From positions 80,506 through 128,551 of the forward strand of contig CAJTSL010000003.1 in the NCBI GenBank assembly GCA_910578845.1: a DNA stretch of 48,046 nucleotides, read 5' to 3'. Below, in pieces: positions 8,202 through 17,304 of the stretch (position 1 is the first letter of the stretch; each line of letters begins with the position of its first letter). Made by a program: the position numbers and the translations under genes. The notes beneath the pieces are model-generated. The model saw nothing but the letters and a program-made list of their open reading frames with translations. It searched no databases and was not told the DNA's origin. This DNA is from an uncultured Lachnospiraceae bacterium. Lineage in GTDB: Bacteria; Bacillota; Clostridia; Lachnospirales; Lachnospiraceae.

Positions 8202-9125
8202 ATGCAGATCATACAGGGAACAACAGATTTTATGCTGCCGCAGCAAAGCGTGGTCGCGATTGGGAAATTTGACGGCATCCATTTAGGGCATCAGAAATTG
8301 TTTGCCAAAGTGTTAGAGCAGAAAGAAAAAGGGCTTCTGGCAGTTGCTTTTTCTTTTGATCCGCCTCCTAGAGCTTTTTTTGGCGGAGAAGACGTACAAG
8401 AGCTGATGACGAGGGAAGAAAAGCGGACGGCGTTTGTACAGATGGGGATTGATGTTTTAATCGAGTTTCCTTTGAACAAAGAGACGGCGGCGACAGAGCC
8501 GGAACGTTTCGTGGAAGAATATATTGTCGGGAAGCTGCGTGCATCTGTCATTGCGGCAGGCACAGATTTATCGTTTGGGAGTAAAGGAGCCGGGAATACA
8601 GCGCTTTTGGAAAGCCTGTCGGGAACGTATGGCTATCGGGTGGAAGTCATTGACAAAGTCCGGATGGACGGAGAAGAAGTTAGCTCCACAGCAATTAGGG
8701 ATGCCATCGGCAGAGGCGATATGCAAAAGGCGGCAGCCTTCCTTGGCTCTTCTTATCAGGTCAGTGGCGTGGTATCCCATGGCAGGCAGATTGGCAGGCA
8801 GCTAGGGATGCCGACTGTAAACTTGTTGCCACCTGGGGAAAAATTGCTGCCGCCTAACGGGGTGTACTATTCCCGGGTGTGGATGGACGGGGTATGTTAT
8901 CCGTCGATCTCTAACATCGGTTATAAGCCGACAGTCAGTGCCACTAAAGTCATAGGGGTCGAGACGTATTTATACGGTTTCAGGGAGGATGCTTATGACA
9001 GGCAGATTACTGTCGATCTGCTTCTGTTTAAAAGAGCGGAGCAGAAGTTTGACAGCATAGAGCACTTGAAAGCGCAAATGAAAAAAGATATAGAAGAAGG
9101 CGCCATTTTCCATGGGATAAAATAG
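8202..9125 (+). CDS. ribF: Bifunctional riboflavin kinase / FAD synthetase
   Basis: RibF phosphorylates riboflavin to FMN and adenylates FMN to FAD. The N-terminal adenylyltransferase domain has GKFDGIHLGHQ near residue 25. The C-terminal flavokinase domain has GRQIGRQLGMPTVNL, PPNGVYYSRV and the late ITVDLLLFKR segment. Start ATG 8202 gives 307 residues; the open frame runs further upstream over the end of truB, but those extra residues are foreign to the family. GAGGAAAGG lies 12 bases upstream. It is the last gene of the operon; the next gene has its own promoter. Confidence 0.95.
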   Translation: MQIIQGTTDFMLPQQSVVAIGKFDGIHLGHQKLFAKVLEQKEKGLLAVAFSFDPPPRAFFGGEDVQELMTREEKRTAFVQMGIDVLIEFPLNKETAATEPERFVEEYIVGKLRASVIAAGTDLSFGSKGAGNTALLESLSGTYGYRVEVIDKVRMDGEEVSSTAIRDAIGRGDMQKAAAFLGSSYQVSGVVSHGRQIGRQLGMPTVNLLPPGEKLLPPNGVYYSRVWMDGVCYPSISNIGYKPTVSATKVIGVETYLYGFREDAYDRQITVDLLLFKRAEQKFDSIEHLKAQMKKDIEEGAIFHGIK

Positions 9126-9189
9126 GCAGGTTATCAGAATGTAACATGGAATGATACTATATGCTTGCAATATTCATAAAAAATATGAC

Positions 9190-9218
9190 TTGTCAGGTAA
9201 TATGATTTATTTTAGAAT
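9190..9218 (+). promoter_or_regulatory. Promoter of the Na/Pi cotransporter gene
   Basis: -35 TTGTCA (9190-9195), 17-bp spacer, -10 TAGAAT (9213-9218), about 50 bp before the start codon. The same two hexamers with the same spacing recur upstream of rpsO. Confidence 0.65.
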
Positions 9219-9269
9219 AAAATTATATGGGATTTAGGAAGACGTACAAAGGAAGGATAAATAACGAAC

Positions 9270-10901
9270 ATGAATCTGGAAATCATTCTTTCCATGGCAG
9301 GCGGTCTGGGGCTTTTTCTCTTTGGCATGCGGGTCATGAGCGAGAGCATCGAGAAAGTTGCCGGCGCTAAGCTCAGGCAGATACTCGAACAGTTAACAAC
9401 AAATCGTTTTAAAGGGATCCTCGTAGGCATTATTTTCACAGCGATCATCCAATCTTCATCTGCCTGTACGGTAATGGTGGTCAGCTTTGTTAACTCCGGC
9501 CTGATGACATTATACCAGGCAGCAGGCGTTATCTTTGGAGCCAATATCGGTACGACAGTGACTTCTCTATTAGTTTCCTTTAAATTAGAAAAAATAGCGC
9601 CGGTCATTCTTCTTATGGGCGTGATTCTCGTGATGTTTTGCAAGAAACAAAAGATTACGAAGTTTGGAGAGATTATCGTCGGCTTTGGTATTTTATTTAT
9701 GGGATTAAGCACTATGTCAAGCGCCATGTCAGGCATGAAAGATTCTCCGGCTGTCTTAAATATGTTTGCGTCCTTGAAGACGCCGATATTGGCAGTGCTG
9801 CTTGGGACTGTACTGACAGCGGTGATCCAGAGCTCTTCCGTGACGGTCAGTATCATGGTATTGATGGCAAACCAGGAGCTTTTGGGACTGGATATGTGTA
9901 TGTTCATTATTCTGGGATGTAACATTGGCGCCTGTACGTCGGCATTGCTTGCTTCCCTGACAGGAAAAAAGGACGCCAAGCGGGCAGCGTCGATCCACCT
10001 GATCTTCAATGTCATCGGAACGGTTTTAGTTTACATAATCTTTAGGTTGGATGTCCACCAGATCGTCGGGATCCTGGTGCGGATTGCGCACAATGATGCA
10101 GGGCGCGTGGTAGCGTATGCCCATATTGCCATCAAGCTCTTCCAGGTCATCATTATGTCACCTTTCATCGGCGCTATAGTAAAACTGACTTATGTCCTTG
10201 TGCCGGGCGATGATAAGAAGATTGGCTATCGTGACAGCCATCAGTTGAAATATATTGGTGAAAAGGTTGTCTTTAACCCTGCAACAGCGGTGGTGGAAGT
10301 CATCAAGGAGCTAGACCGTATGGCTTCCCTGGCAAGTGAGAACTTAAACCGTGCCATGAATGCGTTGATCACGCTTGATGAAGAAGAAATCGCAGAGGTG
10401 CATGAAGTAGAAGAGAACATAGATTTCCTCAGCCATGCGATCACGGATTATCTGGTGAAGATCAACCAGACAACGCTCCCGATCGAGGACTTGAAAAGCA
10501 TCGGCGCATTGTTCCATGTCGTGAATGATATTGAAAGGATTGGCGATCATGCAGAGAATATTGTCAATGCAGCGGAACGGAGAAATGAAACCGGTGTTTC
10601 TTTCAGCAAAGATGCCCAGGCGGATTTGGGACTGATGTTAGATATGGTCAATACAATGTTACGGTTTTCTCTGGAAATGTTCGTCAGAAGCTCGGAAGAG
10701 CATGGAGAAGATGTGACAAACCTTGGAGAGGCGATTGATGAGAAAGAGAAAGAGTTACAGCAAAAGCATCTGGAGCGCTTAACGAATAATGAATGTACGC
10801 CGGAAGCGGGCGTGTTGTTTTCCGATATCATATCCGGGTTGGAAAGAGTCGCGGAACATGCGATCAATATTGCTTTTGCTACGCTGGCAGCGGACTCTTA
10901 A
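9270..10901 (+). CDS. Na+/phosphate cotransporter family protein with PhoU-like tail
   Basis: A 543-residue membrane protein of the Na/Pi-cotransporter II (NptA/YjbB-like) family. It has two inverted membrane repeats, each with a QSSS motif (TAIIQSSSACT near residue 58 and TAVIQSSSVTV near 190), and the GANIGTT/GCNIGAC segments that mark the family. From about 340 to the end the protein is helical and soluble, resembling PhoU, which may report on phosphate status. Expected activity is sodium-driven phosphate movement; direction cannot be told from sequence. It stands alone between its promoter and a terminator. Confidence 0.88.
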   Translation: MNLEIILSMAGGLGLFLFGMRVMSESIEKVAGAKLRQILEQLTTNRFKGILVGIIFTAIIQSSSACTVMVVSFVNSGLMTLYQAAGVIFGANIGTTVTSLLVSFKLEKIAPVILLMGVILVMFCKKQKITKFGEIIVGFGILFMGLSTMSSAMSGMKDSPAVLNMFASLKTPILAVLLGTVLTAVIQSSSVTVSIMVLMANQELLGLDMCMFIILGCNIGACTSALLASLTGKKDAKRAASIHLIFNVIGTVLVYIIFRLDVHQIVGILVRIAHNDAGRVVAYAHIAIKLFQVIIMSPFIGAIVKLTYVLVPGDDKKIGYRDSHQLKYIGEKVVFNPATAVVEVIKELDRMASLASENLNRAMNALITLDEEEIAEVHEVEENIDFLSHAITDYLVKINQTTLPIEDLKSIGALFHVVNDIERIGDHAENIVNAAERRNETGVSFSKDAQADLGLMLDMVNTMLRFSLEMFVRSSEEHGEDVTNLGEAIDEKEKELQQKHLERLTNNECTPEAGVLFSDIISGLERVAEHAINIAFATLAADS

Positions 10902-10927
10902 GCTTGTAACATCATAGAAAATGATAA

Positions 10928-10970
10928 AACATCTATTTTCTTTCATTACTGAGAGAATAGATGTTTTTTT
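10928..10970 (+). terminator. Rho-independent terminator after the Na/Pi cotransporter
   Basis: AACATCTATT is complementary to AATAGATGTT, and the stem extends four further base pairs inward with one G-U pair. Seven T residues follow. Confidence 0.85.
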
Positions 10971-11020
10971 CTATGCATCAAGATAGATTTATTATGATGA
11001 TCAATAGAAATATTTTACCA

Positions 11021-11063
11021 AAATGGCCATTTGTATGATATCATATAGGTACAACTCCTGTAC
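11021..11063. repeat. Cluster of palindromes upstream of the chemoreceptor gene
   Basis: Two perfect 12-bp palindromes, AAATGGCCATTT (11021-11032) and TATGATATCATA (11034-11045), are separated by one base. They are followed by the inverted repeat GTACA-N5-TGTAC (11049-11063). The cluster lies 140-180 bp before the coding start and no gene covers it. It looks like binding sites for dimeric proteins, but I cannot assign a regulator, and I see no clear promoter pair here. Confidence 0.45.
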
Positions 11064-11203
11064 TGGTGGATATGGTTAATTGTTACTAGGCATTTCAATG
11101 GTGCCATGAATCGGAGAGGTTGTTTTCATAAAAGAATCTTGTAGTTATGATGGGGTTGGTGTTTCAAGAGTGCCTATTTTATAAGTTTGAAAGGCGATAT
11201 TCT

Positions 11204-13024
11204 ATGAAGAAGAAAGTATCTATTGAAGAGCAAAAGTTGAAAGGTTTTCGGAGTCTGACAACCATGTTTATACTAATCATCTGTGTTCTCGTATCCGTAC
11301 CGGCAATCGGGCTGACTGGTTTGGGGGTCTATGAAATCAGCCAGTCCTCTGATGAATCCGTGGGGTTATATGAAACTTCCATGACAGACGGCTATAAGAT
11401 GGAAATCAAGTCTCAGGTCCAGGGAGCGATAGCGATCATACAGAGTTATTACGACCGGTTCCAAAGCGGGGAGCTAACGGAAGAAGAAGCACAGACGATG
11501 GCCAGGGATGCGGTGCGTGCCATGCGTTACCGGGATGATGCATCCGGTTATCTATGGATAGACGGTGCCGATTATACGTTGATCGTACACCCGATCCTGA
11601 CAGAGCAGGAAGGGAATAACAGATATGATATGACGGATCAGAACGGTGTTAAGGTGACGCAGAACATTGTATCGTCCGCAGAAGCCGGCGGTGGATATAA
11701 TGAATTTTACTTTACCAAAGCGGATGGTGTGACAGTGGCTCCTAAGCTCGCATACTCCCAAATGTTCAAGCCTTGGGGATGGGCAGTTGCTACCGGGAAT
11801 TATATAGATGACATGAATGCGCAAATTAGCAATGTGAAAGACAACATTTATCATAAGTTTTCGCAAATGCTTACCATTTATGGTGTTTCGGCAGTGGCGA
11901 TGTTGATTGTGGCATTATTGATATCTGCTTTGATCGGGATCCGGATTACCAAAGATATCAAGCTGGTGAACGAAGGCCTTGGGCAGGTTTCTATGGGGAA
12001 TTTGAGGCTCGATCTGAACCCTGCCCTGATGAGGCGTGCTGATGAGATTGGAGCGATGGCTCGTTCACTTGAAAATGTACATAAGTCTCTGACAGATATG
12101 ATTGGAAACGTGATCCATACCGGACAGAGCTTAAACCAAAGCAGTGAAAAATTCTGCGAGAAATTTGAACATATTTCAGAAAGCATTAAAGATACGAATC
12201 AGGCTATTGATGACCTGGCACAGGGCGCGACCAACCAGGCCAATGATACGGAAACGGTAAATGGCAAGATTGTAGAACTGGATGGGGTCATTGAAACAGA
12301 GAAGAACGATATTTATAAATTAGAGGAAACGGTTTCCTCCATGACAAAACATTCGAAGGGCGCGGCTGAGAGCATTGGCGAATTAGAGCTGATCACGAAA
12401 ACAACCATTGAAACAATTAATATCGTATCTGAACAGACTAATAGGAATAATGATTCCGCTGTCCATATCAACAAAGCGATAGAGATTATCAAGGGGCTTG
12501 CGAACCAGACGAACCTGCTTTCGCTCAATGCCAGCATAGAAGCTGCCAGGGCAGGAGAATCCGGAAGAGGGTTTGCCGTTGTGGCAGAAGAGATCAGGAA
12601 TCTTTCAGAGGAATCTTCGAACAATGCGTTGGAGATTGAGCGGATCGTAAAAGAGTTGGTTGATAATATTATCAGTTCCGTTAGCAAAATGAATGAAGTA
12701 ATGCGCAATGTGCAGAAGCAGCAAGAATGTCTGAATGAGACGAGAGCAGCGTTTACGCTTTTAACAGAGGAAGTCTCTCTTGTTGGAGAAGTTACTGGTG
12801 AGATCAATGAACAAACAAGAATTTTGAACGCGCTCAAAGAGATTGTTACGGATTCTGTTAACAGCCTTGCCAGCGTAGTAGAGGAGAACGCGGCTTCTAC
12901 TGAAGAAACGAGCGCCGGTATGGCTCTTTTGTCCGAGACAATCGAGGAATGTACGGAAGATACCCAGAATCTAGTGAACCTAAGCCATCTGTTGAATGAA
13001 CAGGCAAGCAGATTCCAGTTATAA
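11204..13024 (+). CDS. Methyl-accepting chemotaxis protein with extracellular sCache domain
   Basis: A 606-residue chemoreceptor. TM1 is at about 21-42, an extracellular single Cache domain at 45-220 (GYLWIDGADYTLIVHP and a later WGWAVATGNYIDDM are typical), TM2 at 222-248, then HAMP (250-300) and the coiled-coil signalling domain with hairpin tip NQTNLLSLNASIEAARAGE near 433 and FAVVAEEIRNLSEES. I chose ATG 11204, ten bases after GAAAGG; the upstream ATG at 11147 has no site. The ligand is unknown; sCache_2 domains often bind small carboxylates. No other chemotaxis gene is in the window. Confidence 0.92.
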   Translation: MKKKVSIEEQKLKGFRSLTTMFILIICVLVSVPAIGLTGLGVYEISQSSDESVGLYETSMTDGYKMEIKSQVQGAIAIIQSYYDRFQSGELTEEEAQTMARDAVRAMRYRDDASGYLWIDGADYTLIVHPILTEQEGNNRYDMTDQNGVKVTQNIVSSAEAGGGYNEFYFTKADGVTVAPKLAYSQMFKPWGWAVATGNYIDDMNAQISNVKDNIYHKFSQMLTIYGVSAVAMLIVALLISALIGIRITKDIKLVNEGLGQVSMGNLRLDLNPALMRRADEIGAMARSLENVHKSLTDMIGNVIHTGQSLNQSSEKFCEKFEHISESIKDTNQAIDDLAQGATNQANDTETVNGKIVELDGVIETEKNDIYKLEETVSSMTKHSKGAAESIGELELITKTTIETINIVSEQTNRNNDSAVHINKAIEIIKGLANQTNLLSLNASIEAARAGESGRGFAVVAEEIRNLSEESSNNALEIERIVKELVDNIISSVSKMNEVMRNVQKQQECLNETRAAFTLLTEEVSLVGEVTGEINEQTRILNALKEIVTDSVNSLASVVEENAASTEETSAGMALLSETIEECTEDTQNLVNLSHLLNEQASRFQL

Positions 13025-13065
13025 AAGATAAAACCGTTTGTTCATACTCCGCTTAAGCTTTTTTG

Positions 13066-13094
13066 TTGACAACAGTTGATAAAATTGTTATAAT
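13066..13094 (+). promoter_or_regulatory. Consensus SigA promoter of the NlpC/P60 gene
   Basis: TTGACA (13066-13071), 17-bp spacer, TATAAT (13089-13094): a perfect match at both hexamers. Start of transcription is expected near 13101, giving a leader of about 84 nt. Confidence 0.9.
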
Positions 13095-13105
13095 GACAAC
13101 ATGTT

Positions 13106-13140
13106 TGTAATAAATGTAACAAATATGTAACAAATGTGAA
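13106..13140 (+). promoter_or_regulatory. WalR/PhoB-type direct repeats in the leader
   Basis: TGTAAT (13106), TGTAAC (13115), TGTAAC (13126) and TGTGAA (13135) form direct repeats. The central pair, TGTAAC-N5-TGTAAC at 13115-13131, fits the published WalR (YycF) consensus TGTWAH-N5-TGTWAH exactly. The site lies just downstream of the expected transcription start, a position that would favour repression. The downstream gene is a wall hydrolase, the class of gene WalRK controls. Related OmpR/PhoB-family regulators bind similar repeats. Confidence 0.6.
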
Positions 13141-13184
13141 ATGATTTCGAAATGTCAAAGAAGCTGTTAGCGAGGTTATGAGAG

Positions 13185-14528
13185 ATGAAACGCAAGGATA
13201 TGTATTATCTTTTAGTATGTGCTATGTTGTGTCAGCCGCTTTATGTTTTTGCGACGGAGAACGGGACAGAGACGTCCGTGCAGGCGGAGGCACAGCCAGG
13301 CGAGACTGCCGATGTAGGTTCTCTTTTAGAGGATCTGACAGCAGGAGCAGATTTGTTTGGAGCCGGGACAGATATGACGGATCAGGACATGCCTGGAACG
13401 GGTACAGAGGAGAAAGAGCCGGTAGCGGATGGGCTAGGAACAGATATGGAAGGGCAGGATACGGAGGCCGGAGACGCCGAGGATCTGTATGCGGATGCAA
13501 GAACGATAGAGAAGGATACAGGGACAACGGATGGACAGGAGGCGCTTGCAGAGGGATCCGGACAGGATATGGAAGCTCCGACAAGCATAAGGGATATTAT
13601 GGGCGATCCGGTTGGCGCTTCTCTTATAGTAGAAGCTAAGAGAACGGAAGAAGAATATGCGCAGGCTTATGAAGACGCCAAAAACGCCAATTGGGGATAT
13701 ACCAATCTGGGAATTGCCAATGTGGACAATAACCTGAACATCAGGGCGATCCCGGGAGAAGACGGTAGACTGGTGGGCAAGCTGCCGAAAGATGCAGCCT
13801 GCGAGGTGTTGGATTCGGACGATGAGTGGGCGCATATAAAATCCGGGGAAGTAGAGGGATATGTAAGCTGCGAGTTCCTTTTGACTGGATTAGCGGCGAA
13901 GCATCGCGCAGAAGAATTGGTATCGACAATTGCTACAGTTGTTACAGATATATTAAATGTTCGTGCAGAAGCAAACACGGACGCAGAAATCATTACCTCG
14001 ATCCCGAACGGAGAAGAACTGGAAGTAGTGGAATCGGAAGGGGACTGGATCCGGGTATATCTGGATGATGAAGAAGTCTTTGTAGCGGCAGAATATGTGC
14101 AAGTTGATGCGAAACTGGATACCGCGATCACAATGACGGAACTGCTCTATGGACAGGGCGTTTCGGATGTGCGGGTAGATTTATGCCAGTATGCGAAGGA
14201 ATTTCTGGGAAATCCTTATGTTTGGGGCGGGACCAGCTTGACAAACGGTGCGGACTGTTCCGGTTATGTTCTTAGCATTTTCAAGAAGTACGGTGTTACG
14301 TTACCGCATTCTTCCAGAGCGCAGGCTAACTACGGCACAACGATCAAGCTTTCTGAGGCGCAGCCAGGAGATCTGATCTTTTACGGTAAGGGACAGACGA
14401 TCAACCATGTGGCGATTTATATTGGCAATGGGCAGGTCATCCATGCCAGCAGTCCCAAGACGGGCATTCGTATTTCTAATGCATCATACAGGACGCCGTT
14501 AAAGGTCGTACGCATTTTGCAGGTTTAA
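13185..14528 (+). CDS. Secreted NlpC/P60 peptidoglycan endopeptidase with two SH3 domains
   Basis: A 447-residue exported wall hydrolase. A signal peptide covers about 1-24, then a very acidic Gly/Asp/Glu linker (25-145), two bacterial SH3 domains (about 175-230, with NLNIRAIPG, and 245-305, with DILNVRAEA), and the C-terminal NlpC/P60 domain (about 330-447). The catalytic triad is visible: Cys358 in DCSG, His408 in INHVAIYIG and His420 in VIHASS. The family cuts gamma-D-Glu-diamino acid bonds in stem peptides. Start ATG 13185 follows GAGG by nine bases. A consensus promoter and a WalR-like repeat lie upstream. Confidence 0.93.
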   Translation: MKRKDMYYLLVCAMLCQPLYVFATENGTETSVQAEAQPGETADVGSLLEDLTAGADLFGAGTDMTDQDMPGTGTEEKEPVADGLGTDMEGQDTEAGDAEDLYADARTIEKDTGTTDGQEALAEGSGQDMEAPTSIRDIMGDPVGASLIVEAKRTEEEYAQAYEDAKNANWGYTNLGIANVDNNLNIRAIPGEDGRLVGKLPKDAACEVLDSDDEWAHIKSGEVEGYVSCEFLLTGLAAKHRAEELVSTIATVVTDILNVRAEANTDAEIITSIPNGEELEVVESEGDWIRVYLDDEEVFVAAEYVQVDAKLDTAITMTELLYGQGVSDVRVDLCQYAKEFLGNPYVWGGTSLTNGADCSGYVLSIFKKYGVTLPHSSRAQANYGTTIKLSEAQPGDLIFYGKGQTINHVAIYIGNGQVIHASSPKTGIRISNASYRTPLKVVRILQV

Positions 14529-14584
14529 TTCTTTGGTTTTGCTTGGTGTTTTAGCGGAGCATGCAGGTGTTTGTAAAATTCTTC

Positions 14585-14613
14585 TTGTCAAATGGGACAC
14601 GGTATGGTAGAAT
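14585..14613 (+). promoter_or_regulatory. Promoter of rpsO
   Basis: TTGTCA (14585-14590), 17-bp spacer, TAGAAT (14608-14613). Transcription from about 14620 would give an 85-nt structured leader. Confidence 0.7.
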
Positions 14614-14619
14614 ACTTAA

Positions 14620-14700
14620 GTATGGAATTTAGCCGATGCCCAGGATAGGGAGGGTTCCAGCCCATTCTTAGTATTTGGCGGTTTAATGGAGGAAGGAGAA
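14620..14700 (+). promoter_or_regulatory. Candidate S15-binding leader of rpsO
   Basis: The leader contains several short complementary segments, for example GCCGATGCC near 14632 with GGCGGTTT near 14677 and GGGTTCCAGCCC at 14652-14663, enough for a multi-branch fold ending at the AGGAAGGAG site. S15 commonly represses its own mRNA by binding such leaders, and the leader type differs between phyla. I could not fit it to a published S15 leader with certainty. Confidence 0.4.
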
Positions 14701-14704
14701 CATC

Positions 14705-14971
14705 ATGATTTCTAAGGAAAAGAAAACAGCAATTATCAAAGAGTATGGAAGAAGCGAAGGAGATACTGGCTCACCGGAAGTACAGATCGCGCTCCTGACA
14801 GCAAGGGTTCAGGAACTGACAGATCATTTAAAAGAGAATCCGAAAGATCATCATTCCAGAAGAGGTCTTTTGAAGATGGTAGGCCGGAGACGTGGATTGC
14901 TTTCTTATCTGAAAGATAAAGATATCGAAAGATATCGTTCGCTAATTGAAAAATTAGGACTGAGAAAATAA
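14705..14971 (+). CDS. rpsO: 30S ribosomal protein S15
   Basis: S15 (88 residues) is a primary binder of the central domain of 16S rRNA. The sequence has the usual YGRSEGDTGSPEVQIALLTAR near 14-35, DHHSRRGLLKMVGRRRGLLSYL near 46-67, and an arginine-rich C-terminus. Length equals the bacterial standard. It has its own promoter and ends in a strong terminator before pnp, the classical rpsO-pnp pairing. Confidence 0.98.
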   Translation: MISKEKKTAIIKEYGRSEGDTGSPEVQIALLTARVQELTDHLKENPKDHHSRRGLLKMVGRRRGLLSYLKDKDIERYRSLIEKLGLRK

Positions 14972-14973
14972 AG

Positions 14974-15028
14974 AAAAGGCGGAACTAAGGCTGGCAGTTG
15001 TCAGCCTTTCCGCCTTTCGTTGTTTTTT
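14974..15028 (+). terminator. Terminator between rpsO and pnp
   Basis: A long stem: AAAGGCGGAA pairs with TTCCGCCTTT, and inside it AAGGCTG pairs with CAGCCTT. A T-rich run follows at 15019-15028. Some read-through may feed pnp. Confidence 0.88.
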
Positions 15029-15187
15029 ATTTTGGTATTACCGGGTGGAAGAATCATCCGAGACCACAGACATGCGCATAACGGACAATCCAGAGCGTGC
15101 GGGAAATCCGTATATTGTTATGTGTGCGTCTGTAGTTTCGGCATCTTCTACCTGATAGTGATAGAATAATAAAAAGGAGAGATGACT

Positions 15188-17278
15188 ATGTATAAGAGTT
15201 ACACAATGGAACTTGCCGGGCGTACGCTGCGCGTAGATATCGGCAGAGTAGGGAAACAGGCAAACGGATGCGCTTTTATGCAATACGGGGAGACTACCGT
15301 ATTGTCTACGGCGACTGCTTCAGAGAAACCAAGGGAGGGAATCGACTTCTTCCCATGCAGCGTTGAATACGAGGAGAAACTGTATGCAGTAGGGAAAATA
15401 CCGGGCGGTTTTAACAAGCGTGAAGGAAAAGCTTCTGAGAATGCGATCTTGACAAGCCGTGTGATCGACAGGCCGATGCGTCCTCTATTCCCGAAAGATT
15501 ATAGAAATGACGTTACGCTGAACAATATGGTCATGAGCGTTGACCCGGCATGCCGCCCTGAAATTGTGGCAATGCTTGGCACGGCGATTGCGACTAGTAT
15601 TTCGGATATCCCGTTTGACGGCCCGTGCGCTATGACACAGATGGGCATGGTAGATGGAGAATTCATTGTCAATCCGTCCCAGGAGCAGTGGGATAACGGA
15701 GACTTACAGATGACGGTTGCTTCTACCGCACAGAAAGTCATGATGATTGAAGCCGGTGCCAACGAAGTGCCGGAGGCGAAAGTATTAGAAGCTATTTACA
15801 AGGCGCATGAGATCAACCAGACGATCATCGCGTTTATCAATCAGATTGTGGCGGAAGTCGGTAAGCCGAAACATGCCTACGAGAGCTGCGCGATTTCGGA
15901 TGAGATGTTTGAGGAGATGAAGAAAATCGTAACGCCCGAAGAAATGGAAAATGCTGTTTTCACGGATGAGAAACAGGTCCGCGAAGAGAATATTAGGAAT
16001 ATTACGGAGAAATTTGAGGAAGCTTTTGCGGAAAATGAAGACTATCTTGCAGTCCTTTCGGAGGCTGTATACCAGTATCAGAAGAAGACGGTGCGTAAGA
16101 TGATCCTGAAAGACCATAAACGCCCGGATGGCCGTGAGCTGACACAGATCCGTCCTCTGGCGGCTGAGGTCGATATTATCCCGAGAGTGCATGGCTCGGC
16201 TATGTTTACCCGTGGACAGACACAGATCTGTAATGTATGTACGTTGGCGCCTTTGTCTGAAGTACAGAGGGTTGATGGGCTTGATGAGAACGTAACGGCG
16301 AAAAGATATATGCACCATTATAACTTCCCGTCCTATTCTGTAGGCGAGACAAAAGTAAGCCGTGGGCCGGGACGTAGGGAAATCGGACATGGCGCCCTTG
16401 CAGAGCGCGCGCTTATACCAGTGCTTCCTTCGGAAGAAGAGTTCCCTTATGCGATCCGTACGGTTTCTGAAACATTTGAATCAAACGGTTCTACTTCTAT
16501 GGCGTCCACCTGTGCTTCCTGTATGTCTCTGATGGCGGCAGGCGTGCCAATTAAGAAGATGGTAGCGGGTATTTCTTGTGGCCTTGTGACAGGCGAGACT
16601 GATGATGATTTTGTTCTGCTTACCGATATCCAAGGCCTGGAAGATTTCTTCGGGGATATGGACTTTAAAGTGACCGGTACCCGTGAAGGGATCACGGCGA
16701 TCCAGATGGATATTAAGATCCATGGCTTGACCAGGCCGATCGTAGAGGGCGCGATCGCAAGATGCCGGGAAGCTCGTGAGTTCATTATGGAGAACTGTAT
16801 GGAGCCTGCGATTGCAATGCCTAGAAAAGAAGTTGGGAAATACGCGCCGAAGATTATCTCCATCCAGATTGATCCTGAGAAGATCGGTGACGTCGTTGGA
16901 CAGCGTGGTAAGACAATCAATGAGATTATCGCCCGTACAGGCGTGAAAATCGACATTACGGACGATGGACAAGTATCCGTATGCGGTACGGATAAGGTGA
17001 TGATGGATAAGGCAGTTGATATGGTTAAGATCATCACGACTGACTTTGAGGAAGGACAGATCTTCAAGGGAACGGTTGTCAGCATCAAAGAATTTGGCGC
17101 ATTTATCGAATTTGCACCAGGCAAAGAAGGAATGGTACACATTTCCAAAATTGCCAAAGAAAGAATCAATCATGTAGAAGATGTATTGACATTGGGTGAT
17201 AAAGTAACGGTAGTCTGCCTTGGGAAAGATAAGATGGGCCGCATTAGCTTCTCGATGAAAGATGTAGCGCAAGTATAG
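15188..17278 (+). CDS. pnp: Polyribonucleotide nucleotidyltransferase (PNPase)
   Basis: PNPase (696 residues) degrades RNA from the 3' end with phosphate, releasing nucleoside diphosphates. Two RNase PH domains (about 1-220 and 310-540) flank the all-helical linker; KH (about 550-610, with IGDVVGQRGKTINEI) and S1 (about 618-690, with GTVVSIKEFGAFIEF) close the protein. ATG 15188 lies eight bases after AGGAG; ATG 15182, in frame, is only two bases from it and less likely. I see no convincing separate promoter in the 150 bp before it. Confidence 0.97.
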   Translation: MYKSYTMELAGRTLRVDIGRVGKQANGCAFMQYGETTVLSTATASEKPREGIDFFPCSVEYEEKLYAVGKIPGGFNKREGKASENAILTSRVIDRPMRPLFPKDYRNDVTLNNMVMSVDPACRPEIVAMLGTAIATSISDIPFDGPCAMTQMGMVDGEFIVNPSQEQWDNGDLQMTVASTAQKVMMIEAGANEVPEAKVLEAIYKAHEINQTIIAFINQIVAEVGKPKHAYESCAISDEMFEEMKKIVTPEEMENAVFTDEKQVREENIRNITEKFEEAFAENEDYLAVLSEAVYQYQKKTVRKMILKDHKRPDGRELTQIRPLAAEVDIIPRVHGSAMFTRGQTQICNVCTLAPLSEVQRVDGLDENVTAKRYMHHYNFPSYSVGETKVSRGPGRREIGHGALAERALIPVLPSEEEFPYAIRTVSETFESNGSTSMASTCASCMSLMAAGVPIKKMVAGISCGLVTGETDDDFVLLTDIQGLEDFFGDMDFKVTGTREGITAIQMDIKIHGLTRPIVEGAIARCREAREFIMENCMEPAIAMPRKEVGKYAPKIISIQIDPEKIGDVVGQRGKTINEIIARTGVKIDITDDGQVSVCGTDKVMMDKAVDMVKIITTDFEEGQIFKGTVVSIKEFGAFIEFAPGKEGMVHISKIAKERINHVEDVLTLGDKVTVVCLGKDKMGRISFSMKDVAQV

Positions 17279-17304
17279 GATCAGAATTAATCAGATGATC
17301 AATT

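Noticed and set aside
10971..11203. c-di-GMP riboswitch before the chemoreceptor gene
   Set aside because: I looked for the conserved GEMM core and for a c-di-GMP-II pseudoknot pattern and found neither.
16447..17272. Two long minus-strand frames of 240 and 263 codons
   Set aside because: Both lie fully antisense to pnp, whose plus-strand product is certain, and neither looks like a protein family.
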